A stretch of DNA of 38,658 bases, taken from the NCBI RefSeq assembly GCF_000424985.1, contig NZ_AUKX01000049.1, positions 1 through 38,658 of the forward strand, read 5' to 3'. This document shows, piece after piece, positions 19,273-28,797 of this stretch; position 1 is the first letter of the stretch, and every line of letters begins with the position of its first letter. The position numbers were made by a program, and so were the translations under genes. Source of the stretch: Arenibacter latericius DSM 15913 (GTDB taxonomy: Bacteria > Bacteroidota > Bacteroidia > Flavobacteriales > Flavobacteriaceae). The notes below the pieces were generated by a model. It had not been told where the DNA came from. It saw nothing but the letters and a program-made list of their open reading frames with translations, and made no database searches.

Positions 19273-20091
19273 TTAATATTGTTCCTCATTGTTGGGGAAA
19301 TCTTTAGTCTTTACGTCATCTACGTATTGTGAAATGGCGTTACTCATATCTTCATATAGATTTAGGTATCTACGTAAGAATCTAGGATTAAACTCTTGTG
19401 TGATTCCCAATAAATCGTGCACTACTAACACTTGACCATCCACACCGTTTCCTGCCCCAATACCTATAATAGGAATAGAAACACTTTCAGCTACCTCTTT
19501 AGCTAATGCTGCGGGGATTTTTTCTAGAACAATAGCGAAACAGCCAATTTTCTCGAGCATTTTAGCATCATTCTTTAACTTTTGTGCCTCTTCATCCTCC
19601 TTGGCTCTAACGGTATAGGTTCCAAACTTATATATAGACTGTGGAGTTAAACCTAAATGCCCCATTACGGGAATACCAGCATTTAATATGCGTTTTACGG
19701 AATCTTTAATTTCCTGTCCGCCTTCTACCTTTACTGCGTGTGCACCACTTTCTTTCATGATACGGATTGCAGATCGAAGCGCTTCTTTAGGGTCACTCTG
19801 ATAACTTCCAAAAGGAATATCTACAACTACAAGTGCCCTTTGTACTGCACGTATCACGGAAGATGCATGATAAATCATTTGATCTAGCGTAATAGGTAAG
19901 GTGGTCTCATGACCGGCCATTACATTACTAGCGGAATCGCCCACTAGAATTACATCTACATTAGCAGCGTCCACAATTTTCGCCATGGAATAATCATAAG
20001 CGGTTAACATGGAAATTTTCTCCCCGTTTTGTTTCATATCAACGAGGGATTTTACAGTCACTCTTTTGTATTCTTTTTTGGCAACAGACAT
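19273..20091 (-). CDS. panB: 3-methyl-2-oxobutanoate hydroxymethyltransferase
   Basis: The 272-residue protein has normal PanB length. Diagnostic stretches are [14 protein letters not shown] (28-41), [17 protein letters not shown] with metal-binding Asp52, [22 protein letters not shown], and [20 protein letters not shown]. It transfers a hydroxymethyl group from methylene-tetrahydrofolate to 3-methyl-2-oxobutanoate, the first step of pantothenate synthesis. The same oxoacid is the LeuA substrate encoded 3 kb away. It heads a likely two-gene unit with the RluA gene. Confidence 0.96.
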   Translation of the reverse strand: MSVAKKEYKRVTVKSLVDMKQNGEKISMLTAYDYSMAKIVDAANVDVILVGDSASNVMAGHETTLPITLDQMIYHASSVIRAVQRALVVVDIPFGSYQSDPKEALRSAIRIMKESGAHAVKVEGGQEIKDSVKRILNAGIPVMGHLGLTPQSIYKFGTYTVRAKEDEEAQKLKNDAKMLEKIGCFAIVLEKIPAALAKEVAESVSIPIIGIGAGNGVDGQVLVVHDLLGITQEFNPRFLRRYLNLYEDMSNAISQYVDDVKTKDFPNNEEQY

Positions 20092-20593
20092 CGTATTTAT
20101 TTTTAGAGGGATAAAAGTAAGGAGATTTGTTTTAAATCTTGGTGGTATTCCAAGGACTTTGTGTTTAAATCCTTTAAAACCGACTTATTTAGGTTGGTTT
20201 ATGCGTCAAACGGCTATAAATATTTGTTATTTCTATTATTTTAAATCTTATGGAAGATTATGTCCAATCGGGATTTAAAAGGAAAAAATAAAAGTGAATT
20301 GGTGCTTCTTTTTTGTAATAAATAAAATATAATCTCACTCAAGTCGCTGTAGAATATTCATTTTCAAGTTTAAGGTATTGCTATAAACCTCGTATAAACT
20401 TTAATCTTTTTAATTATCTTAGTAAGATGGGTAATAGTTATAACTGTTAATTTTCCACACATAAGATTTGCCTTCAGTTTTGTTAGTTGGAGCGTGATGG
20501 TATTAGCAGAAGGATAACGAATTGTAATAGGGGAGGGACATTTTCGTGCTGCAATTTTAGACTATAACCATATACTAACTAAACTATAGTATT
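20092..20593. other. 502-bp divergent intergenic region, panB / sugar porter
   Basis: No gene or RNA is evident. The region must contain the panB promoter on the minus strand (a TACTTTTA close to TAnnTTTG lies shortly before panB) and the promoter of the sugar porter operon on the plus strand. I could not identify an operator. Confidence 0.5.
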
Positions 20594-21928
20594 ATGAAGA
20601 AAATATTGGTGTGGTCTATAACGGCAGCTTTGGCGGGATTTCTTTTTGGTTTTGATACTGTGGTAATATCCGGAGCCGATAAAAAACTACAGCTATTATG
20701 GGGGTCTTCGGATGTATTTCATGGAACGGTAGTAATGGCAATGGCCTTGTGGGGAACCGTGATAGGTGCCTTGTTAGGAGGTATACCTACTAATAGGTTG
20801 GGGAGAAAAAAAACCTTGTTCTGGATTGGAGTTTTTTACACCGTTTCTGCACTGGGATCGGCATTGTCAAATGACCCCACTACTTTTGCCATCTTTAGGT
20901 TTTTAGGCGGATTGGGAGTGGGCGCTTCCACAATTGCCGCGCCTGCATATATTTCTGAAATTGCCCCAGCTAAGGATAGAGGTAAATTAGTAGGCCTGTA
21001 CCAATTCAATATCGTTTTCGGAATATTGGTTGCTTTTTTATCTAATTACTTATTAAGTGGCATAGGTGAAAATGCCTGGCGATGGATGCTTGGGGTAGAG
21101 GCTATTCCTGCCATAATTTATACGCTATTTGTCCTGACAGTTCCCCAAAGCCCAAGGTGGCTTCTTACCAAATTGCGCACCGTTGAAGCAAGAAAGGTTC
21201 TCCAAGTGATAAATCCTGATCAGGATATTGAAAAAATGATGTTGGAAATAAATCAAGAAAACGAGAATAAGATTCCAGGAGAGAATATTTTTATGAAGAA
21301 ATACCGCTTCCCTTTGATTCTTGCCTTTTGCATGGCATTCTTTAATCAGGCTTCGGGAATAAATGCCTTTTTATACTATGCTCCTAGAATTTTAGAAGAG
21401 GCCGGACTAGGGGAAAGCACTGCATTATTGAGTAGTATAGGGATAGGGGTGACCAATCTTCTTTTTACGCTCTTAGGAATATTTCTTATTGATAGGTTTG
21501 GAAGAAAGCAGTTAATGTATATAGGTTCTTTTGGGTATATTATATCACTCACTCTAGTTTCCTGTGCTTTTTACTTTAATTGGGAGGGGATGTCCGTAGC
21601 TATATTTCTATTCTTGTTCATTGCGGCACATGCTGTAGGACAAGGTACCGTAATTTGGGTGTTTATATCGGAAATTTTCCCTAACCATTTACGAGGATCG
21701 GGTCAGTCTTTTGGCAGTTCCGTACACTGGATTTTGGCAGCAGTTATTCCGTCACTAATTCCAGTATTATTTTCTGCTATAGGAGCAGGGACAGTATTTG
21801 CCATTTTTGCTTTTATGATGGTGTTACAACTACTATTTGTGGCCTTTCTTATGCCAGAAACCAAAGGAATTTCATTGGAAACCCTTAGTAAGTCCCTTAG
21901 TAGTACTAATAGTAATAGTATAAAATAG
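20594..21928 (+). CDS. Sugar porter family MFS transporter
   Basis: The 444-residue membrane protein has about 12 transmembrane helices and the sugar porter signatures: GFLFGFDTVVISGA in helix 1, GRKKTL between helices 2 and 3, a PAYISEIAP segment in helix 4, PQSPRWLL after helix 6, GRKQ in the mirrored loop, and the closing PETKG. It should import a monosaccharide or small sugar with protons across the inner membrane. The GH32 gene 36 bp downstream, almost certainly in the same operon, suggests fructose or sucrose as substrate. Substrate specificity is inferred from context only. Confidence 0.92.
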   Translation: MKKILVWSITAALAGFLFGFDTVVISGADKKLQLLWGSSDVFHGTVVMAMALWGTVIGALLGGIPTNRLGRKKTLFWIGVFYTVSALGSALSNDPTTFAIFRFLGGLGVGASTIAAPAYISEIAPAKDRGKLVGLYQFNIVFGILVAFLSNYLLSGIGENAWRWMLGVEAIPAIIYTLFVLTVPQSPRWLLTKLRTVEARKVLQVINPDQDIEKMMLEINQENENKIPGENIFMKKYRFPLILAFCMAFFNQASGINAFLYYAPRILEEAGLGESTALLSSIGIGVTNLLFTLLGIFLIDRFGRKQLMYIGSFGYIISLTLVSCAFYFNWEGMSVAIFLFLFIAAHAVGQGTVIWVFISEIFPNHLRGSGQSFGSSVHWILAAVIPSLIPVLFSAIGAGTVFAIFAFMMVLQLLFVAFLMPETKGISLETLSKSLSSTNSNSIK

Positions 21929-21964
21929 TAGTGTATATATTAATCTTTAACCTTCTCTTTACAT

Positions 21965-23590
21965 ATGAAAAAAAATAAAATAAAATTAGCGCTTACCATT
22001 GTAGGTCTTTGCTTAGTTTTTTCTTGTAAGGACCAAGAGCAGAAGGGGAATATTGAGTCTCTGGATAAAGATGAAAGTACATTTAATTCGGAAGAGGATT
22101 TGTACCGTCCAAATTTTCATTTTACGCCAAAAGTAGGCTGGATGAACGATCCCAACGGGATGTTCTATTACAATGGGTATTACCATTTATATTATCAGCA
22201 TTACCCTGATGGGAATAAATGGGGACCCATGCATTGGGGGCATGCTTTTAGTACAGATATGGTGGAGTGGAAGGAACAGCCAATTGCACTTTTCCCTGAC
22301 GAAATGGGGTATATTTTTTCTGGTAGTGCGGTGGTAGATTTGGAAAATACCTCCGGGTTTGGATCAGGCAGTCAAGTGCCTATCATTGCTATGTTTACCT
22401 ACCATGATCCCAAAAAGGCAGAAGCCAATAGAATGGATGTAGAGTCACAGGCCATTGCCTATTCCTTAGATGAGGGTCTCACATGGACCAAATATTCTGA
22501 AAACCCAGTAATAGAAAATCCTGGAATTAGAGATTTTAGAGACCCAAAGGTATTCTGGAGCCAAGATTACGAAAAGTGGGTAATGATTCTCGCCGCCCAT
22601 GATATGGTTATGCTATATAGTTCTAAAGACCTAAAGAATTGGGAATTATTATCGGAATTTGGCGGAGATTGGAATAGAGAGATTGGAACGCATGGAGGTG
22701 TTTGGGAGTGCCCAGATCTTTTTCCCGTTCCCGTGGAGGGTTCTGAGGAAACCAAATGGGTTCTCCTTGTAAGTATTAATCCTGGTGGACCTAATGGGGG
22801 GAGTGCTACGCAATATTTCATTGGTGACTTTGATGGTACAAAATTCACTATGGATAAAGAATTTGAAACTGTCCTTAAGAAAGGGCAAGACCATTGGCTA
22901 GATTATGGAAAAGATAATTATGCAGGGGTCAGCTTTTCCAATGTTACATCTAAGGATGGAGGAAAATTTTATATGGGTTGGATGTCTAATTGGGAATATG
23001 CCAATGAAGTGCCTACAGAAACCTGGAGAAGTGCAATGACTGTAGCCAGAGAAATAAAAGTAATTAAAGATGGTAAATCCTATAGATTAGCGTCACTTCC
23101 TGTAGATGAAATTGATTACTATAAAGAGGTAAAGTATAAGAAGGAGAACATTCAAATAAATGGAAAAACGGTGCTCATCAATGGAGAAAAGGCTAACCTT
23201 TCACGCGCTGCTATCAACTTTATCATTTCAGATTTTAAAAAGAATAGTTTCACTTTTAAGCTGTTCAACAAGCTAGGAGACGAATTGTCCTTTGGGTATA
23301 ACGGTACTGATAATACCTATTTTATAGATCGCAGTAAATCTGGCAAAACAGCGTTTTCTGAAACCTTTTCGAATAAGAAGAGTATTGGAAAACAAACATC
23401 TAAAGGAGATAAACTTACTGGTACCATTCTCTTGGATAAAACATCCATAGAGTTGTTTTTTGATGAGGGATCAACTGTGATGACGGAAATTTTCTTTCCT
23501 AACTCACCATTCGAGACGCTTTCGGTGGAGACAGATAGTAAGGAATTAAATCTTGACTTATTAGAAGTAAATGAACTTAAATTGAAATAA
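21965..23590 (+). CDS. GH32 fructan/sucrose hydrolase lipoprotein (levanase or fructanase type)
   Basis: The 541-residue protein has a lipoprotein signal (LVFSC, Cys21). It carries a complete GH32 five-bladed propeller and C-terminal beta-sandwich. The three catalytic motifs are present: WMNDPNG at 59-65 (nucleophile Asp62), FRDP at 190-193 (transition-state Asp192) and WECPD at 246-250 (acid/base Glu247). It releases fructose from fructans or sucrose, either at the cell surface or in the periplasm. The upstream sugar porter would take up the product. No SusC/SusD pair or fructokinase is adjacent, so this is a minimal fructan module rather than a full utilisation locus. Confidence 0.93.
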   Translation: MKKNKIKLALTIVGLCLVFSCKDQEQKGNIESLDKDESTFNSEEDLYRPNFHFTPKVGWMNDPNGMFYYNGYYHLYYQHYPDGNKWGPMHWGHAFSTDMVEWKEQPIALFPDEMGYIFSGSAVVDLENTSGFGSGSQVPIIAMFTYHDPKKAEANRMDVESQAIAYSLDEGLTWTKYSENPVIENPGIRDFRDPKVFWSQDYEKWVMILAAHDMVMLYSSKDLKNWELLSEFGGDWNREIGTHGGVWECPDLFPVPVEGSEETKWVLLVSINPGGPNGGSATQYFIGDFDGTKFTMDKEFETVLKKGQDHWLDYGKDNYAGVSFSNVTSKDGGKFYMGWMSNWEYANEVPTETWRSAMTVAREIKVIKDGKSYRLASLPVDEIDYYKEVKYKKENIQINGKTVLINGEKANLSRAAINFIISDFKKNSFTFKLFNKLGDELSFGYNGTDNTYFIDRSKSGKTAFSETFSNKKSIGKQTSKGDKLTGTILLDKTSIELFFDEGSTVMTEIFFPNSPFETLSVETDSKELNLDLLEVNELKLK

Positions 23591-24172
23591 TCCTGTAGTG
23601 ATAACTACCTCTATGGAGTATCAGTCCTGCTTATTGCATTTAGTGAAATAAAGGGATACACTTGGTAGAATATCATAACAATGATCCATAGTGTAATATT
23701 TTTTTGGGAGAATACAGAAAGGTAATTACAGGTTATACACCAAAGGGTCTATTGTAAAAGGAATAGCTTAGATTTATTCAAATGTCCTAATAGCATTTAT
23801 TTAACTTTTTCATAATTAAACTCTGTTGTATATAGCATCCTATGTGAAAATAGTTTGTGTCAAAAAAATATAAAACATATTACCACACTTATCTTTTTCA
23901 ATTGTTCTATCCGTAATTAATAGATCAAAAAGATAGGAAAGTGTATTTAGTGATGATTGTTAGAGGTTTATGTTGACTGTATCTAATGAGAATATATGTT
24001 GGCATCAATAACTAATAGGGAGTTGTAAATTTATTATAGAGTAGAAGCGTAATTGATGCTTTAAATAAAGCCTTTCAGTGTATATTAGTTGCTTTAAAGT
24101 AGTATTAGATCGCAACAGAAAAATGTTGTACTCTGATAATTTCAATCTAATCTTTTTACTATACCGTGAGTC
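23591..24172. other. 582-bp intergenic region with an imperfect inverted repeat
   Basis: No gene is evident. An inverted repeat is present: ACACTTATCTTTTT at 23885-23898 faces AAAAAGAT (23927-23934) and AAGTGT (23939-23944), with a 4-nt bulge. It lies about 230 bp before the antiporter start. It might be an operator or a weak terminator, but there is no T-run at its end. An open frame on the minus strand at 24005-24193 has no protein character. Confidence 0.45.
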
Positions 24173-26197
24173 ATGGATGTAATTTTTAATCAACTAATAG
24201 AGGAGTTTCAATTACCCCTCCATAGTCCCATATTAATTTTCTCATTAATTCTTTTCATCATTCTATTGGCTCCTGTGGTATTACATAGGATTAGAATTCC
24301 AGGAATTATTGGGTTAATCATCTCGGGAATTATTATTGGCCCGGCCGGATTGAATATTTTAGAGAAAAGTCTTTTTGTAGATGTTTTTTCTACTATCGGG
24401 TTACTTTATATCATGTTTATCGCGGGCTTAGAACTAGATTTAAATGAATTTAAGGCAACGAGAAATAAGAGTGTGATGTTTGGAGTCTTAACTTTTACAA
24501 TCCCTATAACTATTGGTTTTCCGGTATGTTATTATTTGCTAGGTTTTAATTTTAATGCCAGTTTGCTAACTTCCAGTATGTTTGCTACCCATACCTTGGT
24601 AACCTATCCAATAGTCAGTAGACTAGGAGTATCAAAAAATGCAGCTGTTGCTATAACCGTAGGAGGTACCATTTTAACGGATACTGCGGTACTTATTATG
24701 TTGGCCGTTATCTTGGGCTCTCATGATGGTGGACTTACACAAGAATTTTGGATTCGTCTTGGTATATCTTTGGTATTGTTTTCTGCATTTATGTTTTATG
24801 TGATTCCTCGAATTGCACAGTGGTTTTTTAGTAAGTTGGGAAGCGAAAGGCATTCCCATTATATATTTGTGCTATCCGTTGTTTTCTTTGCGGCATTTTT
24901 AGCGGAGATAGCGGGGTTAGAGTCAATTATAGGAGCCTTTGTTGCAGGTTTGGCCCTCAATAAGCTTATTCCGCATTCCTCTGCACTAATGAATAGAATC
25001 GAATTTATTGGAAATTCCCTCTTTATCCCCTTTTTTCTTATCAGTGTGGGAATGATTGTGGATGTTAGTGTAATTCTAAGTGGGCCAATGGCACTAATTA
25101 TAGCGGGATCATTAACTATTGTTGCAATTTTTGGGAAATGGGCTGCTGCATTTTTCACCCAAAAAATCTTTAATTTCTCTAAGGGGCAACGTCGACTCAT
25201 TTTTGGTTTAAGCAGTTCTCATGCGGCAGCAACCTTAGCTGTGATTTTAGTAGGGTACAATGCAGGAATCTTAGATGCTAATATCCTTAATGGTACCGTG
25301 GTGTTAATTCTAGTCACTTGTATTATAGCCTCTTTTGCAACGGAAAGTGCTGCAAAAATGATTATTAAAAATGAGGACGAGGATGAGGAAATACTTTTAC
25401 CTACCGGGCCTAATAAAGAGCATATCCTTATACCTATAGCTAACTTAATAAACATTGACAAAATCCTAGATTTTGCCGTGTTAATTAAAGATAAGAAATC
25501 CCTTAACCCGCTCTCTATTCTTACGGTGGTTCCCAATACCGATGAAGCAGAAAAAACCATTATTAAGGCCAAACAAGGATTGGAAAGGTTTATTAATGAA
25601 ACTTCTGCTTCTGACACTCACGCTACCGTTAAAGCGACAATAGATCATAACGCCGCTAGCGGTATATCTAGAACTGCAAAAGAAGTTATGGCAGATATTA
25701 TTTTATTGGGATGGCCTCATAAAACAGGTTTTTTGGATAAATTAATCGGGGATAAAATGGAGAGTATTTTGGAGAATACCGAAAAAACCCTTTTCATCTG
25801 CAATTTCGAGATTCCTCTGACTAATCATAAACGAATATTTTTAATTGTTCCACCAAATGCAGAATTGGAAGAGGGATTTGTTACATGGTTAAATAAAATA
25901 GCTAAGTTATCTGTAGAGCTATCTATACCAATCAATTTAAACTGTAATGACGAGACACGAAAATCCATAGAGAAATTTGCTAAAGACAATAGGGTTTCTT
26001 TAGCATTAAATTTTAATCACTTTGTGGAATGGGTAGATTTCTTAATTCTTTCTAGACAGATATCCGATAACGATTTAATTATTATGGTATCGGCACGTAG
26101 GGGTCATATTTCCCACTTCGGATTATTAGATAAGGTGCCGGTGAAACTGGAACAGTACTTTCCAGATTTAAGCAAAATTGTCATTTATCCACAGTAG
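24173..26197 (+). CDS. Kef-type (CPA2) cation/proton antiporter with Usp-like C-terminal tail
   Basis: The 674-residue protein has about 12 transmembrane helices in its first 400 residues, in the CPA2 arrangement (RIPGIIGLIISGIIIGP in helix 2; AGLELDLNEF; GTILTDTAVLIML with the buried ion-site Asp; AGLESIIGAFVAGLALN; FFLISVGM). The remaining part (about 410-674) is soluble and resembles two weak universal-stress-protein folds rather than the TrkA-N domain of KefB/KefC. It probably exchanges Na+ or K+ for protons with nucleotide-linked control. A second Usp protein lies 2.6 kb downstream. Confidence 0.9.
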   Translation: MDVIFNQLIEEFQLPLHSPILIFSLILFIILLAPVVLHRIRIPGIIGLIISGIIIGPAGLNILEKSLFVDVFSTIGLLYIMFIAGLELDLNEFKATRNKSVMFGVLTFTIPITIGFPVCYYLLGFNFNASLLTSSMFATHTLVTYPIVSRLGVSKNAAVAITVGGTILTDTAVLIMLAVILGSHDGGLTQEFWIRLGISLVLFSAFMFYVIPRIAQWFFSKLGSERHSHYIFVLSVVFFAAFLAEIAGLESIIGAFVAGLALNKLIPHSSALMNRIEFIGNSLFIPFFLISVGMIVDVSVILSGPMALIIAGSLTIVAIFGKWAAAFFTQKIFNFSKGQRRLIFGLSSSHAAATLAVILVGYNAGILDANILNGTVVLILVTCIIASFATESAAKMIIKNEDEDEEILLPTGPNKEHILIPIANLINIDKILDFAVLIKDKKSLNPLSILTVVPNTDEAEKTIIKAKQGLERFINETSASDTHATVKATIDHNAASGISRTAKEVMADIILLGWPHKTGFLDKLIGDKMESILENTEKTLFICNFEIPLTNHKRIFLIVPPNAELEEGFVTWLNKIAKLSVELSIPINLNCNDETRKSIEKFAKDNRVSLALNFNHFVEWVDFLILSRQISDNDLIIMVSARRGHISHFGLLDKVPVKLEQYFPDLSKIVIYPQ

Positions 26198-26420
26198 CTT
26201 TTTCTTAGGGACCACTTAACCTTTTATGATTTAGAAAATACTTTGAAGCGTTTTGTTAATTGTTAAGGTTAGATTTTTTGATGCAGTGCTAGCAAGTTCA
26301 AATATTATGGGACAATATAGATGTTTTTTTATGCTGTAATTCACCCTGCACAATAAATCAAGGAAGAAGCTTTGTTTCGTATAATCTATTAACTTTATTT
26401 TTTATAAACCATTACTAAAC

Positions 26421-27368
26421 ATGATGCCTAAAAAGATAAATAAGTTACTTCTTTTAATCTCTTTCTTAAGTTTATGTTCTTATCAAGAAATTGTAAGTCA
26501 AAACAAGATCTTACAAGTAATCAACGTAAAAAATGCCAATGAGATTCGTGATTTCTTTCAATATACGGGGAATGATGTTCCAATAATTAGTGGCCATAGA
26601 GGGCAAAAAACAACTGGTTTTGCAGAAAATAGTATAGAAGCCTTAGAAGAGGTACTCAGGTATACACCTGCAGTTTTTGAGGTAGATCCTAGACTTACCA
26701 AGGATAGTGTGATTGTTCTTATGCACGATGCAACATTAGAAAGAACTACCAATGGCAGAGGTAAAGTGTCCGACTATACCCTGGCGGAGCTGAAAAAGTT
26801 GAGGTTGAAGGATCTGCAAGGTAAGATCACAAATCATCAGATTCCAACTCTAAAAGAAGCGATTGAATGGAGTAGGGGGAAGACCATTTTAAATCTAGAT
26901 AAAAAAGATGTTCCCATTGCTTTGATGGCTCAAAAACTTGAAGAATATGACAAAGAAACGGTAGTAATGGTAACCGTTCATAATGCAGAACAGGCCATTT
27001 ATTACCATAATAAAAATAAGAATAGAATGTTTTCGGCATTCATCAAAAACGAAGATGATTTTAGGAAGTTTGAAAATTCTGGAGTTCCTTGGTCACAAAT
27101 GATAGCATATATAGGTCCTAGGATAAAGAAGGAGGATAATAGAATTTATAAATTATTGAATGCTAAAGGAGTTATGTGTATGATTTCTGCGGCATCTACT
27201 TACGATAAGCTCAATGAGCCCTCCGAACGAGAGAAAGCGTATAAGGATATTATAAAAGATGGAGCGAGTATAATTGAGTCCGATTATCCCATTGAGGTTT
27301 ATAAAGCAATTAATTCAATGATTCCTGAAAACAGTGCTAAAGATAAATACTTTAGGATAGCTGAATAG
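26421..27368 (+). CDS. Glycerophosphodiester phosphodiesterase family protein, secreted
   Basis: The 315-residue protein has an N-terminal signal sequence (about 1-26, no clear lipobox). It has a GDPD TIM barrel with the expected catalytic and metal residues: HRG at 59-61, AENS with Glu70, FEVDPR with Glu87 and Asp89, and MHDATLERTTNG with His102. It should cleave glycerophosphodiesters to glycerol 3-phosphate and an alcohol, outside the cytoplasm. It precedes the phosphodiesterase gene by 29 bp, so the pair is likely one operon acting in sequence on phosphodiester or phospholipid-derived substrates. Confidence 0.92.
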   Translation: MMPKKINKLLLLISFLSLCSYQEIVSQNKILQVINVKNANEIRDFFQYTGNDVPIISGHRGQKTTGFAENSIEALEEVLRYTPAVFEVDPRLTKDSVIVLMHDATLERTTNGRGKVSDYTLAELKKLRLKDLQGKITNHQIPTLKEAIEWSRGKTILNLDKKDVPIALMAQKLEEYDKETVVMVTVHNAEQAIYYHNKNKNRMFSAFIKNEDDFRKFENSGVPWSQMIAYIGPRIKKEDNRIYKLLNAKGVMCMISAASTYDKLNEPSEREKAYKDIIKDGASIIESDYPIEVYKAINSMIPENSAKDKYFRIAE

Positions 27369-27397
27369 GATAAACTAATAACACCAATCAATATAAA

Positions 27398-28639
27398 ATG
27401 ATGAACTGTAAAAGCATATTCTCCCTTTTTATAGCACTTGTTTCTAGTGCTTTTGTAATTTCACAAGATGCTAATACCAAAGTGATTTTTGTGATTGCCG
27501 ATGGAATTTCTGCCGATGTAATAGAAAAACTAGAGACACCTAATCTAGATTTAATTGCTGGGAAAGAGGGGTATACTCGTGCGTACGTTGGCGGTGAAAA
27601 AGGTGGATATTCAGAAAGTCCTACTATTTCAGCAGTGGGTTACAATAGCTTGCTAACGGGCACCTGGGCCAATAAACATAATGTATGGGGGAACGAAATA
27701 AAAGATCCTAATTATAACTATTGGACAATTTTTAGATATGTAAACGAATATAGGCCCGAGTTAACAACGGCTATTTTTTCTACTTGGTTAGATAACCGCA
27801 CTAAATTAGTGGGGGAAAACCTTATTAATAATGGAACTTTTAAACTAGACTACCATTTTGATGGTTTTGAGAAAGATGTGGTTAACTTTCCTCATGATGA
27901 CGATAGTCTTTATATACATAAGATTGATGAACATGTAGTAAGTGAAGCATCTAAAGTGATCAAAGAAAGTGCTCCAGATTTAACTTGGGTGTACCTTCAG
28001 TATACAGACGATATGGGGCATAGGTATGGAGATAGTGAACGGTTTTATGATGCAGTGAAAATAATGGACGACCAGATGGGAAGGCTATGGGATGCCGTTC
28101 AGTATAGAACAAAAAAATATAATGAAAATTGGCAGGTGTGGATTACTACAGATCATGGGCGGACTGAAAAAGACGGTAAAGGTCATGGCGGACAGTCTGA
28201 TAGAGAACGTAGTGCTTGGATGCTTACCAATGAAAAGAAATTAAATGGTCATTTTAAAGAAGGCTTACCAGGAATAGTGGATATTATACCCACTATATTG
28301 ACCACCTTTAATATCAATCCTAAGAAAGAACAAGCTTGGGAATTAGATGGTATACCACTTACTCATGAAGCTTCCCTTGCTAATGCTAGGGCTATTGTTA
28401 GGGGGAGTGAGTTAAAGTTAACATGGAATTCGTTGCAATCTAATGATGAGATATCCATTTGGATAGCCACAACAAATAATTTTGCTGATGGGGGTACGGA
28501 TAATTATAAGTTGATGACTAAGGTAGATGCAAGTTTGGAGAAGGCAGTCATAGACATTTCTGAAATGCCATCAGAATTTTATAAAGTTGTGCTGTCTGGT
28601 AAGTACAATGCCATTAATACATGGGCAAATAAAAAATAA
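27398..28639 (+). CDS. Alkaline-phosphatase-superfamily phosphodiesterase (NPP type), secreted
   Basis: The 413-residue protein starts with a signal peptide (about 1-22). The catalytic domain has FVIADGIS with metal-binding Asp35, the nucleophile segment SPTISAVGYNSLLTG (Ser78 aligns with the usual Thr nucleophile in my reading), the metal-site YTDDMGHRYG, and TTDHGRTEKDGKGHGG. The C-terminal 80 residues form a small beta domain, not catalytic. It should hydrolyse phosphodiesters, possibly nucleotides or lipid head groups. The gene is 29 bp after the GDPD gene and probably cotranscribed. Confidence 0.9.
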   Translation: MMNCKSIFSLFIALVSSAFVISQDANTKVIFVIADGISADVIEKLETPNLDLIAGKEGYTRAYVGGEKGGYSESPTISAVGYNSLLTGTWANKHNVWGNEIKDPNYNYWTIFRYVNEYRPELTTAIFSTWLDNRTKLVGENLINNGTFKLDYHFDGFEKDVVNFPHDDDSLYIHKIDEHVVSEASKVIKESAPDLTWVYLQYTDDMGHRYGDSERFYDAVKIMDDQMGRLWDAVQYRTKKYNENWQVWITTDHGRTEKDGKGHGGQSDRERSAWMLTNEKKLNGHFKEGLPGIVDIIPTILTTFNINPKKEQAWELDGIPLTHEASLANARAIVRGSELKLTWNSLQSNDEISIWIATTNNFADGGTDNYKLMTKVDASLEKAVIDISEMPSEFYKVVLSGKYNAINTWANKK

Positions 28640-28797
28640 ACACTTTGCGATTTTTATCTGGATTATTAGCTAGATGGAATTGCAATACTCAACCTTAATC
28701 ATTATTATTCAGGGACTAAAGATATTTTATCAATATCTTAGGATTAACAATTTCATTTGTTAAATTTAACTTTCTATTCCTACAAATTAAGAAAAAC

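Noticed and set aside
20009-20278. 89-codon plus-strand frame overlapping the panB start
   Set aside because: It is largely antisense to panB, has poor composition and no start context.
24005-24193. 62-codon minus-strand open frame before the antiporter
   Set aside because: It overlaps the antiporter start, has no recognisable features and lies in AT-rich intergenic DNA.
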